A stretch of DNA of 19,857 bases from CAYUYM01 sp964449305 (GTDB lineage: Bacteria > Bacteroidota > Ignavibacteria > SZUA-365 > CAYQST01): the NCBI GenBank assembly GCA_964449305.1, contig CAYUYM010000041.1, positions 1 to 19,857 of the forward strand. Direction: 5' to 3'. A program made the translations under genes and the position numbers. Below the pieces are notes generated by a model, which worked only from the letters and a program-made list of their open reading frames with translations, was not told the origin of the DNA and did no database searches. Shown here piece after piece: positions 1 through 9,900 of the stretch (its first letter is position 1; every line of letters begins with the position of its first letter).

Positions 1-315
1 TGTCCCGACGTAGCGCTTGCACAGCGTCACCCAGGCCTCCAAGTCCGCATCACCCGCCGTACCAGGAGGATCGACAACGACGTAGCCCTTCATGGACCGG
101 CCACCGAAGCCCATGATGCTCGCCGATGGTTTCATCAAGGCTGCGGGGTGCTCCTCGGGACCGACGCGTGCCAGGAGCCGATCTCCCAGAATCCCGACGA
201 GCATGTTGCCGCGCGACATGAAGGCCAGACCGCCGAACATTTTCTTTTCCGTGATGGTCTGGTCCATCTGCAACACTGCGCGGATGCGTGCTGCCAAGCC
301 TTCATCGTAGGCCAT
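1..315 (-). CDS. TfoX/Sxy N-terminal-domain protein (partial, C-terminus outside window)
   Basis: An open frame runs from an ATG at 315 to the window edge (105 codons, no stop), so the C-terminus is missing. The start is preceded by a good Shine-Dalgarno (AAGGAG, six bases upstream). The protein begins MAYDEGLAARIRAVL and continues with the family signature KKMFGGLAFMSRGNMLVGI (about residues 24-42), then GPEEHPAALM and the 'MGFGGRSMKGYVVVDP' segment (68-83). These are typical of the TfoX N-terminal domain found as small stand-alone proteins of about 110-120 residues, so probably only a few residues are lost. TfoX/Sxy promotes competence gene expression in gammaproteobacteria, but the stand-alone proteins in other phyla have no established role, so a competence function is not claimed. 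It lies 111 bases downstream of the secreted protein gene on the same strand. Confidence 0.85.
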   Translation of the reverse strand, partial: MAYDEGLAARIRAVLQMDQTITEKKMFGGLAFMSRGNMLVGILGDRLLARVGPEEHPAALMKPSASIMGFGGRSMKGYVVVDPPGTAGDADLEAWVTLCKRYVGT

Positions 316-357
316 GAATGCTCCTTGTCTGTTGATCGGGGATTGTCAGGAAGAGAG

Positions 358-389
358 CGGGTGGTGCACGGCGAGAGCGTTGCACCCCC
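358..389 (-). terminator. Possible hairpin terminator after the three-module secreted protein
   Basis: GGTGCA (363-368) pairs with TGCACC (381-386), and GGG/CCC outside a one-base interruption can extend the stem. It lies just past the stop at 427 of the minus-strand gene and before the TfoX-like gene. On the minus strand it is followed by a pyrimidine-rich stretch rather than a clean T run, so termination is only possible. Confidence 0.3.
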
Positions 390-426
390 ATCTCTTGATC
401 TGCAGACGGCTCCGGGCAGTACCGCC

Positions 427-1404
427 TCACTTCTTCACGGCCTCCCAGTTGTAGGCGTTGTCAAAGGTGCCGGTGAGCTTCTGCTTTCCTCCGGCTGCAC
501 CTGCCTTGCCGGTGTATTTCTGCCCGCATCCGGTGCGGGTGAAGCGCACATTGCCGTTGGCATCGACTGTCCCGCCTGCGATGGGATCACCAAGGATGGT
601 GCCCGTCAGCACGTTGCCCTTCTGTGTCAATACCAGGGTGCCCCGGTGGCCGTTGGCCACCACACTCCATTCACCTGTGAGGGAAGTGGTTGTGGTGGTT
701 GAAGATGTGGTTGTGGTGGTCGGAGATGTGGGAGCAGCAGCGGTACGTGAGGCCCACCAGCGCTGCTTGATTCCCTTGTGATCGAAGATGCCTGTGATCT
801 TGTCGCCCGACCCAAGAGTTCCTTCGTAGTACTGCGGTATGCCGGGACGGGTGAACTTCAGCTTCCCTTTTGTGAACACGATGTCGCACAAATTTTCATT
901 GCCCTTGTTGATGGCGAACACCCCCGTGACCCCGCCTGACCCTGCCCGAAAGGTCAGCGTGCCGCGGTAAAACTCCTTGTATTCATCCGTCGCGCCGATT
1001 CTGCCCCCCGAATAGATGAACCATTGGCCGGAGAATTCCTTCGGCACGGTGGCAGGCGCAGATGAACCGCCCTGCTTCAACACTGCGGTCCACTTGTACG
1101 CGTCGTCAAACGTGCCGCTGAGTGTCTGCGCACCTGCGGCGTTCTTGCCCAGGGTTCCCTTGTACTTCTGTTCGCATCCTGAACGGACAAAGCGCACGGC
1201 ACCGGTCTGCGACACTGTCCCCTGCGTGATATTGTCGCCCAGGATTTTACCTGTGATTGTCCCGCCACTTTGCTGGATGAAGAGATCTCCGATGTGGCCG
1301 TTCGCGTTGATTTCGTAGGTTCCGCTGACGTCGGGTTGTGCGAACCCCGTTGTGACCAATACGGTCAGTACTGCCAGCCATGTGCAAGCAATTCGAAAAA
1401 GCAT
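427..1404 (-). CDS. Exported protein with three ~85-95-residue repeat modules
   Basis: 325 residues. The start at 1404 has GGAGG at a proper distance. Residues 1-22 form a signal peptide (MLFRIACTWL, hydrophobic core, cleavage near GFA-Q), so export across the inner membrane is expected; there is no lipobox Cys and no T9SS sorting domain. Three modules follow: about 26-109, 124-219 and 242-325. Modules 1 and 3 are close copies sharing NGH.G.L...Q.G....G.ILGD.I..GTV, VRF.R.GC.QKY.G and GTFD.AY.W.AV. The middle one is divergent (longer loop with EYKEFYRGTLTF, one Cys at 173) but keeps FTRPGIPQYYEGTLGSG...TGIFD. A Thr/Ser-rich linker (about 226-241) separates modules 2 and 3. The pattern of short alternating strands suggests small beta-barrels or beta-sandwiches, resembling the shape of lipocalin-like/'DUF' modules, but I do not recognise a named family. 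Function unknown. Single gene with its own likely promoter at 1449-1477. Confidence 0.85.
   Translation of the reverse strand: MLFRIACTWLAVLTVLVTTGFAQPDVSGTYEINANGHIGDLFIQQSGGTITGKILGDNITQGTVSQTGAVRFVRSGCEQKYKGTLGKNAAGAQTLSGTFDDAYKWTAVLKQGGSSAPATVPKEFSGQWFIYSGGRIGATDEYKEFYRGTLTFRAGSGGVTGVFAINKGNENLCDIVFTKGKLKFTRPGIPQYYEGTLGSGDKITGIFDHKGIKQRWWASRTAAAPTSPTTTTTSSTTTTTSLTGEWSVVANGHRGTLVLTQKGNVLTGTILGDPIAGGTVDANGNVRFTRTGCGQKYTGKAGAAGGKQKLTGTFDNAYNWEAVKK
686..727. repeat. Two tandem 21-bp copies encoding the Thr-rich linker
   Basis: Copy 1 (686-706) and copy 2 (707-727) both start GTGGTTGTGGTGGT and end GAT or near it, differing at a few positions (TTGAAGAT against TCGGAGAT). In the minus-strand gene they encode the Thr/Ser linker between modules 2 and 3. 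A 21-bp period keeps the frame, so copy-number changes would only lengthen or shorten the linker. Confidence 0.8.
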
Positions 1405-1809
1405 GGGAGCCTCCGGAGTTCTGTTGTGACGGTTGACGGTATGTGGTGAATATCCGGCAGGCGATGGAGAATGTCAAGGTGGTGTCTGCGTGTGACGCCA
1501 TGAATCATTCGGCATTCGAACGTCCAAGCGTGTGAAGACGTGATGGCCGGATCGAGGTGGCTCATGTGATGAGCAGAGCGGGCAGAGATGCGACGACTGG
1601 CGTGGACGCGCAGAACCGATGGGCGAGGGGGGATCACACCACAGTGGGACTCGAATCAAGTGCCAGCGGGAATTGGTGCAGGAGGGTGGTATTTTCACGG
1701 AGGCGTGTGTCGCACGTTGATGTCTTCCGCAGCAGTTCTCACGCGTCGCAATGTGTGTCTATTCCTTGGGCTGATCTGATACGCTTGGGGTCTCGCTGAT
1801 GGCTGGCAA
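1405..1809. other. Gene-free stretch between two divergent genes
   Basis: About 405 bases between the minus-strand secreted protein and the plus-strand nuclease-helicase. It holds the likely promoter at 1449-1477 for the former and a perfect small inverted repeat at 1560-1574 (GCTCAT, GTG loop, ATGAGC). The short frames here have no recognisable protein character. No tRNA, transposase remnant or direct repeat flanking the lower-GC gene was found. Confidence 0.6.
1449..1477 (-). promoter_or_regulatory. Likely promoter of the three-module secreted protein
   Basis: On the minus strand TTGACA (1477-1472) is followed after exactly 17 bases by GATATT (1454-1449), 45 bases upstream of the ATG. The -35 box is a perfect match to the general housekeeping consensus and the -10 matches at four of six positions. 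Many Bacteroidota use a different consensus, so this assumes a sigma-70-like promoter is read here. Confidence 0.45.
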
Positions 1810-3870
1810 TTGGACGCATTACATCCTATGGAGAATTCGCTATTGATGCAGAGCTTGCTTGAACCCCAGAAGAACATGCTGGTTCAGAGATCATGGTACT
1901 CAGACAGCATCAAAGCATTTCTCGAATCTGAGTGTGCTACGATACTCGGTCGGCTTGCCGGACGGAGTACATTCGACATTACGGAAACACAGCGTCGTGC
2001 ATGGCAGGCTGAGATCGATATCCTGAAAAAGGTTCTGCACGGTTTGGAGGGAAGAATCTATCTCGAGTTCGAAATCCCCCGAATGGGACATCGCGCCGAT
2101 GCCATTCTTTTCGTGCGTGGAAATGTGATTGTGCTGGAGTTTAAAATTGGGGCGAATGCATACACTCCAGCAGATCTGGAACAAGTGCAGGACTACGCGC
2201 TGGAGTTGAAGCACTTTCATGAGACCAGCCGATCCATCCCGCTATTCCCAATTCTCGTCGCAACAGATGCCGCAAGCGTTCCATTCCAGGTGGGGATGTC
2301 GTCGCGCGTTCCTGGTCTTGCGAATGTGGTACGTTCCAATGCAAATGATCTCCAAGCGTTGCTGGTGAAAGTTACAGCGATCCGAGGTGAGGAGGATATC
2401 GATGCAGATGCATGGGAAGCAGGTCGGTACAATCCCACACCAACCATTATTGAGGCGGCGAAGGCGCTCTTCGCTGGTCATTCGGTTGCAGAGATTTCTC
2501 GGTGCGATGCGTCGGCTGAGTCTTTGACCTCTGCGACACAAACTCTCACATCGATCATTCAACTGGCCCAAATGAGGCATGAGCACGCGATTTGCTTCAT
2601 CACGGGTGTTCCGGGATCAGGAAAAACGCTCCTTGGTCTGAATGTCGCGTCAACATATCGTGACCCAGCGCAGGAGTTGCACAGTGTTTTCTTGTCGGGC
2701 AATGGACCTCTCGTCGCGGTCCTTCGAGAGGCTCTCGTGCGTGATAAACACCGGCGAGCAAGAGACCGGCAGCAAACTGGTGGTCCAAAAGCATCGAAGA
2801 AATCGTTCGAGCTTGAAGTGAAATCATTCATCCAAAATGTCCATCACTTTCGTGATAATGCTGTTGTAGAACCTGGGCCTCCCATTGACCATGTGACGAT
2901 TTTCGACGAAGCACAGCGTGCTTGGAATCGGGAGCACACGAGCAAATTCATGCGACAACGACGAGGATTTCAGAATTTTGACCGATCGGAACCAGACTTC
3001 CTCATCTCAACCATGCATCGTCATCCTGATTGGGCTGTCATCATCTGTTTAGTGGGTGAAGGCCAAGAAATACATGTTGGGGAAGCGGGTATCGGTGAGT
3101 GGCTTATCCCTTTGGGGCTTCAAGAGTATGCTGCCTGGCGAATCTATCTCCCAAAACAGTTCCGAGAGCGTGAGGAACAGAGAGGGACAGACGTTTCCGC
3201 GCTTTTTGAGGAACAGCGTGTGACGTATGTCGACGCCTTTCATCTCTCTGTATCGATGCGATCGTTCCGTGCTGGGAATGTATCGCGGTTTGTCGATCGA
3301 CTTATTGCTTTGGATACTGAGGGAGCTCGTGAGGCACTCCGTTCCATCGATGGGAAATTCCCCATTGTTGTTTCCAGGAGTATCGATTCTGCGAAAGAAT
3401 GGCTTCGAGATCATGCCCATGGATCAGAGCGCTACGGGATCGTCGTTTCATCAAAGGCTGAGCGGCTTAAACCCTTTGCCATCGACGTACGAGTGGATGT
3501 CGATCCGGTGAGTTGGTTCCTCAATGATCGTGATCACATCAAATCCAGTTACTACTTGGAGGATGTGGCGACAGAATTCCAAGTGCAAGGTTTGGAGCTT
3601 GATTGGGGTTGTGTTTCTTGGGACGGTGACCTGCGCTACACTTCCGCAGGCTGGCGGCAATTTCATTTCAAAGGAAACCGATGGGAACGAATCCTTTCAT
3701 CGGAACGACGGTCCTATCAGCTCAACGCCTATCGCGTCCTGCTGACTCGGGCACGACAGGGGCTCGTGATCTTTATTCCTGAAGGCTCGACTCGCGACGC
3801 AACGCGTAAGCCGGAATACTACGATTCGACGTTTCATTACCTCCTCTCCCTCGGCATCCCGGTGCTCTGA
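1810..3870 (+). CDS. PD-(D/E)XK-like nuclease fused to Schlafen-group-3 (DUF2075) DNA/RNA helicase
   Basis: Up to 686 residues from a TTG at 1810; ATG codons at 1828 and 1846 are also possible, and GGAG at 1830-1833 favours 1846 (spacer 12). N-terminal part (about 80-150): EFEIP, then RADAIL (D97) and VLEFKIG (E110-x-K112), the layout of a PD-(D/E)XK nuclease core, followed by a helix with Q and Y (LEQVQDYALELKHFH). Helicase part: Walker A GVPGSGKT (266-273), Walker B with DEAQ (366-369), VGEGQEIH (about 415-422), FQVQGLELDW (590-599) and VLLTRAR (643-649), which are the conserved elements of the Schlafen-group-3/DUF2075 helicase family (PF09848). The expected role is ATP-driven work on nucleic acid coupled to cleavage; such proteins are common in accessory and defence-associated DNA, but that role is inference here. 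Codon use is much more AT-rich than in the flanking genes (some 60-base lines are below 40% GC), suggesting recent transfer. It stands alone, with no methylase or partner beside it. Confidence 0.85.
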   Translation: MDALHPMENSLLMQSLLEPQKNMLVQRSWYSDSIKAFLESECATILGRLAGRSTFDITETQRRAWQAEIDILKKVLHGLEGRIYLEFEIPRMGHRADAILFVRGNVIVLEFKIGANAYTPADLEQVQDYALELKHFHETSRSIPLFPILVATDAASVPFQVGMSSRVPGLANVVRSNANDLQALLVKVTAIRGEEDIDADAWEAGRYNPTPTIIEAAKALFAGHSVAEISRCDASAESLTSATQTLTSIIQLAQMRHEHAICFITGVPGSGKTLLGLNVASTYRDPAQELHSVFLSGNGPLVAVLREALVRDKHRRARDRQQTGGPKASKKSFELEVKSFIQNVHHFRDNAVVEPGPPIDHVTIFDEAQRAWNREHTSKFMRQRRGFQNFDRSEPDFLISTMHRHPDWAVIICLVGEGQEIHVGEAGIGEWLIPLGLQEYAAWRIYLPKQFREREEQRGTDVSALFEEQRVTYVDAFHLSVSMRSFRAGNVSRFVDRLIALDTEGAREALRSIDGKFPIVVSRSIDSAKEWLRDHAHGSERYGIVVSSKAERLKPFAIDVRVDVDPVSWFLNDRDHIKSSYYLEDVATEFQVQGLELDWGCVSWDGDLRYTSAGWRQFHFKGNRWERILSSERRSYQLNAYRVLLTRARQGLVIFIPEGSTRDATRKPEYYDSTFHYLLSLGIPVL

Positions 3871-3899
3871 CACGCACCCCGATTCCGACGGTATTGTCG

Positions 3900-3907
3900 T
3901 ATTTTAG
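3900..3907 (+). promoter_or_regulatory. Possible promoter element of the giant T9SS protein
   Basis: TATTTTAG matches the Bacteroidota -7 motif TAnnTTTG at seven of eight positions and lies 33 bases before the GTG start, in the 70-base gap after the helicase gene. No clear -33 TTTG box is visible, so confidence is low. Confidence 0.25.
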
Positions 3908-3940
3908 GCTGCACTCCCTCCTCACCCCCGGTGGCAGCCT

Positions 3941-6900
3941 GTGAAACATTCCCTCCATCTCCTCCTCGCTCTCCTGCTCCTGCCCGGCGCTGCGCTGGCC
4001 CAGAAACAGTGGGTCCGCCAACCCACCGTGCCGACCGATGTGCCGCGCATCCTCGGCATCTCCATGTTCGACACGTCGCGTGGCGTCGCTGTCGGCGCGG
4101 CGGCGCTCGGATCCACGCCGGCCTACTCCGGCGTCCTCATCAAGGAACCCGGCTCCCCCACGTGGGTCGCCGTCGATCCCGCCATGTTCACGCCACCCCT
4201 GCCTGCGTCCTTCCCGTTCTTCGCAGGCGTCCACGCCGTCCCCGGCACCTCCACCTGCTACATCGGCGGCACCGTCATCACCGGCGTCGGCAACAGCCTC
4301 TACCGTTCCGATGACTATGGCCACACCTGGGTGCTCAAGAACGTGGGCATGGGCAATCAGTACACCATCTACGACATCGATTTCCGCAGCGCCACCGAGG
4401 GCATGACCGCAGGTGCCGGTGGCTACCTCCATTTCACTTCCGATGGCGGCGACACCTGGCCCGTCCCGTTTCGTCCGGTCATGCAGAACCTGCACGGCCT
4501 CAAGCACGCTCCGGGGACGATGGATTGGTGGATGGTCGGGGAGAACAAGTCGGTCGTCCGCCTCACCTGGCCGCCGGGATCCACCGTGCAGTTCGTCGGC
4601 TCCTTCCCGGGCAACACCACCGACAATCTCGAGGGGGTGCACCCGGTGGATGCCGTCACGGTCTTCTTCGGTGTCAACACCAATGTCAATCGCACGACCA
4701 ACTGGGGTGCCAATTTCACCGTCCTGCCTCCCATCACACCCACGCCCAGCACGATCAACGCTGTCTGGTTCTTCGATGCCAACACGGGTTGGGTCGCCGG
4801 CTCCTACACCGATCTGTATCACACCACGGACTGCGGGGCGCATTGGACCAGGCATGTCGCCGTCCCCGGTGGCGGGAGCGGTTCCGTCGCGCGGTTGGTG
4901 TTCCCCGACACGGGCTGCGGCTATGCCTGCGGCCCGCGTTCCGGCGCCGTCGGCTGGATCCTCCGCTATGGCGAGGCCACGTCGCCCGACATCAGCTCGT
5001 CGGACACGCTCGCGGATTTCGGCACGCTCACCTGCGACAGCTCGGCGATCGTGCCCGTCACCATCACCAGCTCGGGCACCGACACCCTGCGCATCGGTCT
5101 GCACAACGTCACGCTGCCCGCCGGCTTCAGCCTTTCTCCTCCCGATCAACTGCCCATCGCGCTCGCACCCGGCTCTTCCACCACCATCACCGTGCGATGG
5201 ACGCCGCTGCTCACACGGGCCGACACCATCCCCGCGGGCTCCTTCATGGAGGTGACCTCCAACGATGGGGTGCACTCACCCTGGAAGGTGCGCCTCTCCG
5301 GCATCCGGAATTTCGCGCGCCTCCTGCCGTCCCAGACCGCCCTCGTCTTCCCCGCCACCTGCGTCGGCGGCCGGTCCGAGATCAGCATCCCGGCAACGGC
5401 TCTTGGCAATCTCCCGGTCAGCATCCTCGAGTGGACCTTCGTCTCCGGCAATGATGAGGTGGCGCTCGTATCGCCCTCCACGGGTTCCGCCACGAGCGGC
5501 CCGCTCAATCTCGTCTTCCGCTTCTCCCCGCTGGCAAAGGGACCGCGCAGCGGCCGCTATACCCTCGTCGCCGGCCTCCCCGCCTGCCCGGATTCCATCG
5601 TGTTCACCTTCACCGGCACCGGCACCAGCCCCTCCTTCCGCGTCATCGACACCCTGAGGGACTTCGGGCTCACCTGCCCGGGGGACACTGTCTTTCGCCG
5701 CATCTACGTGGTCAACATGGGGGTGGACTCGTTCGAGGTGCAGGCGCTTGACTTCGACTCCGGCATGGATCGCTTCCAGTGTGTCACCACGCTGCCCGCC
5801 ACCGGGATGGGCGACTCGGTGCGCCTCACCATCCGCTTCACTCCGGGACCGGGCGACATCGGTGTCATCACCGGTCACTACCGCGTCAAGGTGCGGACCT
5901 CGGGGGGGTGCATGGGTGACAGGCTCGTCACCTTCACGGGCGTGTGCCAGGCGGCCGACATCGTGGTCGCCCCCAATCCGGTGGACCTGGGGCTTGTCGT
6001 GGTCGGGATGACGGACTCGGCTGTCGTCACCGTCGCGAACAACGGGATTGCCGCGGTCAACCTCACGTTGCTGCGACTCGTCGGCGCCCCCGCGGCGCTC
6101 ACGCTCAGCGGTGCTCCGGCGATGCCCCACACACTGTCGTCTGGGGAGAGCTTCCAGATCGTCGTCCGCTGCACGCCGGTGGCTGAGGGTGGCATCACGG
6201 CCACGCTCGAGCTCCGATACGATTCCCCGTGCAACGGTGTGAGGAGCATTCCGGTGATGGTCACAGGCACCGCACCTCCGCATGCCCGCATCGACACGAC
6301 GCTCAACCACGGCAGGCTGCTCTGCGGCCTCAGCATGCTGGACACGCTCATGGTGCGGAACAGCGGCCCGGGCCCGCTGGTGCTCGGGCGCTTCGAGATC
6401 ACCGGCCCGCAACACACGGCGTTCACCGTCGTCGCCCCCATGCCGCCAGCCATCATCCAGAGCGGTGACTCCCTGCGTGTCGTCATCGAGTTCGCTCCCG
6501 TGATTGATGGGGTGAACGTCGCCACGCTCACCATCCATCACAATGATGCGACCACGAACTTCGTCAGCACGGTCGCACTTTCCGGTGTGTATGAACGCGT
6601 GGACGCCGTGGTGGAGGGCGACACGCTGTCACCATTCGAGGCCTGCATCACCACGACGCAGACGCGCCGGCTCGTGCTGCGCAACACGGGCACAGCAACC
6701 ATCCATGTCATGAGCATCGCGGTCACACGCGGGGCACCGGAGTTCCACCTCGACATCATGGTCTTCCCCGTGCTGCTCGCCCCCGGCGATTCGCTGCCGG
6801 TCACAGTGCGCTTCACCCCGTCGAGCCCCGATGTCACGATCGGCGCCATAACCTTCCGCTTTGATCCCTGTGGGGAATCCCTCGTCGTCACACTCACGGG

Positions 6901-9900
6901 CGTCGGCCGGCAGCAACTGCCGCAGCTCACTCCTGTGCCGGTGGACTTCGGCACGGTGCAGGTGGGGGCCGCGTGCACGCGGTTCGTCCGCATCGCCAAT
7001 CCCGGTCCGCTCCCGATGCGCGTGGCGCGCGTCTTCTTCCAGCCATCCCTGCCGGAGCTCACCATCGCGGGGACGCCGTCGCCACCCTTCGTGATCCCTG
7101 CCGGCAGCTCGGCCTCGGTGCAGGCCGTCTACACGCCGACTGCCGTGGGGCGGCTCACCGCCATCAGCCTCTGCGTGGAGGTGGATGACCCCTGTCCTGG
7201 TGTGGTCTGCGTGGCCGTCCGGGGCGAAGCCGCGTCGTCGGGTCTGGGGCTCGACCGGCGCGACCTGGTCCTCACGTTTGATCCCTGCGCTCCGGCCACG
7301 GTGTGCGACACGGTCCGCATCACGAACCACGCGCTCATCCCCCACACCGTGTCCGCCATGCGGATCGATCCGCCGGGATCGGTGTTCCGCATCACGGGGG
7401 CCACGCCGCTCCCTGCGGTGATGGATCCGGGCGCATCAATGCTGCTCACCATCTGCGCCGATCCGTTCCCGCCGGGCTCGCGCCCGGGTCGACTCATCGT
7501 GGAGACGAATGACCCCGGCAATCCTCAGCTCACAGTGGACCTCGCTGCCACGCGCGACTCGGCGGGCATCATGGTCCACGAGGTGGCGATCGACTTCGGC
7601 CAGCTCACACACTGCCTGTCGGCAGGGGAGAGGATCATCACGGTGACAAACACCGGCACACTCCCCGACAGCGTCCGCGTCGCGGCGCTGCCCGATCCGT
7701 CGTTGAGCATCGTCACACCGCTGCCGCTTGCGCTGAATCCGGGTGAGACGCGGAGCATCGTCGTCCGCTACGCGCCGGCGGCGGACGACACGCTGGGCGG
7801 GCTGCTCTGGCTGGAGATGGTGCGCTGCGGCTGGCGCATCCCTGTCGAGGCCCGAGGGGCGTACCGTGCCCAGGGGACGCGCGTCTCGCCATCTCCGCTC
7901 GATTTCGCAGGCGTGAACATCGGCCAGGGGCTGACACGCCCGGCAACGTTCACCAACGACCTCGCCGTGCCGGTGCGCATCGCACGTGTGGAGATCCAGC
8001 CCGTGGGGCCGTTCACCAGCGAGGTGATGACCCCCATGACGGTGGATTCCGGCGCCACTGCGACACTCGCTCTGCGTTTCACACCCGTCGCGACAGGCGC
8101 CGCATCGGCCCGCGCGCTCGTGATCCTGGACCAGCCCTGCGCCGACACCATCGTCCTGCTTCTCACCGGGACGGGGGTGAACACGGGACTCGTGTTCCAT
8201 TCCCCGGAGCTGCGCTTCGGCGCCACGGCCCAGTGCGAGGCGCCGGTGCTCACAGACACGCTCGTGAACACCGGGGCGCTGCCCTTCACACTCACGGGCT
8301 CGTCCATCACGGGCGCGGCTGCGGGAATGTTCACCGTGCTCAATCCGGTGAGCGGGAATGAAACGCTCGCCGGTGGCGCACTCCGCGTCTTCACCATCCG
8401 CTTCACTCCAGGCACGGGCACGGATGGCATGCTCACCGCAGCGCTGCGCGTGTCGACCACCGATGCGTTTCACCCCGCCATCGATCTGCCGCTGTCGGGA
8501 CAGCGCATGCAGCAGCGCACGCCCGCGGATCTCTCCGTGCCGGTGGGAAGCGTTCCCCTCGGTGTCGAGACGCTCGTGCAGGTGACGCTGACCAACACGG
8601 GGGCACGGCCGGTGACGTACACGGCGGCGGATCTGCCGGCGGATGTGACGCTCACGCCTCCTCCGCCGATCACCGTGCCCGCCGGCGGGAGCACGCAGGT
8701 GCAGGTGGGTGTGACCCCGCGTGTGGCCGATGCCTTTGCCATCACGGCGCTGCTGACCACGGACACACCGTGCACGGACACCACGCGCATCACACTGACG
8801 GGCACGGCGGCCGCAGGCTCGCATCAGACGGATGCGGTGTTCGGCATCACGGCAGTCTGTGAACAGCCGCGGCGCAGCATCACGCTCGTGAACGGCGAGG
8901 GTGCGGCCATCGAGATGCTCGGCGTCAGCATCGCCGGCACCGATGCTGCGGACTTCGCCGTCATCGCTCCGACAGCGTTCCCGATCACCGTGCCGGCGGG
9001 CGACTCGGTGACCATCGTCGTGGAGTACCGCCCCGGCACCGCGCCGGCGCTGTCCACCGCGCAGTGCATCTCCACCATCCGTCGCGGCGGCTCGGACGTC
9101 GATGTGTGGAGCACCCTGTCGGGCCGGACGGAGCCTGCGCTGCTCACCGCGGCCGCACTTCCGCTCGATGCCGGGCAGGCGCCGGTGGGGACGCCCGTGC
9201 AGGCGCGTCTGCCGCTCATCAACACGACACCCTTCACCATTGGCATCGCCACCGCCGACATGACGACGATGGTGGTGACGGGCACGACGCCCGCGCTGCC
9301 GGCCACGCTGGCGCCGGGTGACACGCTCTGGATCGATGTGATGTGGACGCCCGGTGTTGGGGGAACGGTCACGGACTCGCTGGTCCTCGATCAGCGGTCG
9401 CCCTGTGTTGCACGCCCCGCCTTCGCGGCCACGGGCACGGGGCTGCCCTCCGATGTGCTGCTGACGGACCTGTCCATCCCCGGGTTGGAGGGTCGCATCG
9501 ACGAGCACATTCTCATCCCCGTGGAGTCGTCCACGGATCTCGGCGCGGCGGGGGTGCGGAGCTGGGAGGGCACCATCACCTTCAACCGCACCATGCTGTA
9601 CCCGCTGTCGGTGGTCACCGCCGGCACGCTGTCGCAGGACATGGACGTGCAGATGTCCTACGAGCATCGCACGGGAACCGTGTTCCTCACGGCATCGGGT
9701 GCGGAGGTGCGCGCCGGGGCGATGCCACTTGTCCAGGTCGAATGCCTTGTGCTGCTGGGTGATTCGCTCCAGACGCCGCTGACACCGGGGTCCGCCTTCA
9801 TCTTCACCTCGGGTCGCGCGCGGGTGCAGTCCCGCACCAGCGGTGTGTTTCACCTCATCGGCTACTGCATGGGAGAAGGGAACCGTCTGGTGCGCATCGA

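Noticed and set aside
1640..1665. A tRNA T-loop-like string (TTCGAGT followed by CCCAC on the minus strand) near the edge of the lower-GC gene, suggesting a tRNA or attachment-site remnant
   Set aside because: The bases before the loop do not pair with those after it, no acceptor stem, anticodon arm or CCA end can be built, and no matching copy is seen on the other side of the gene.
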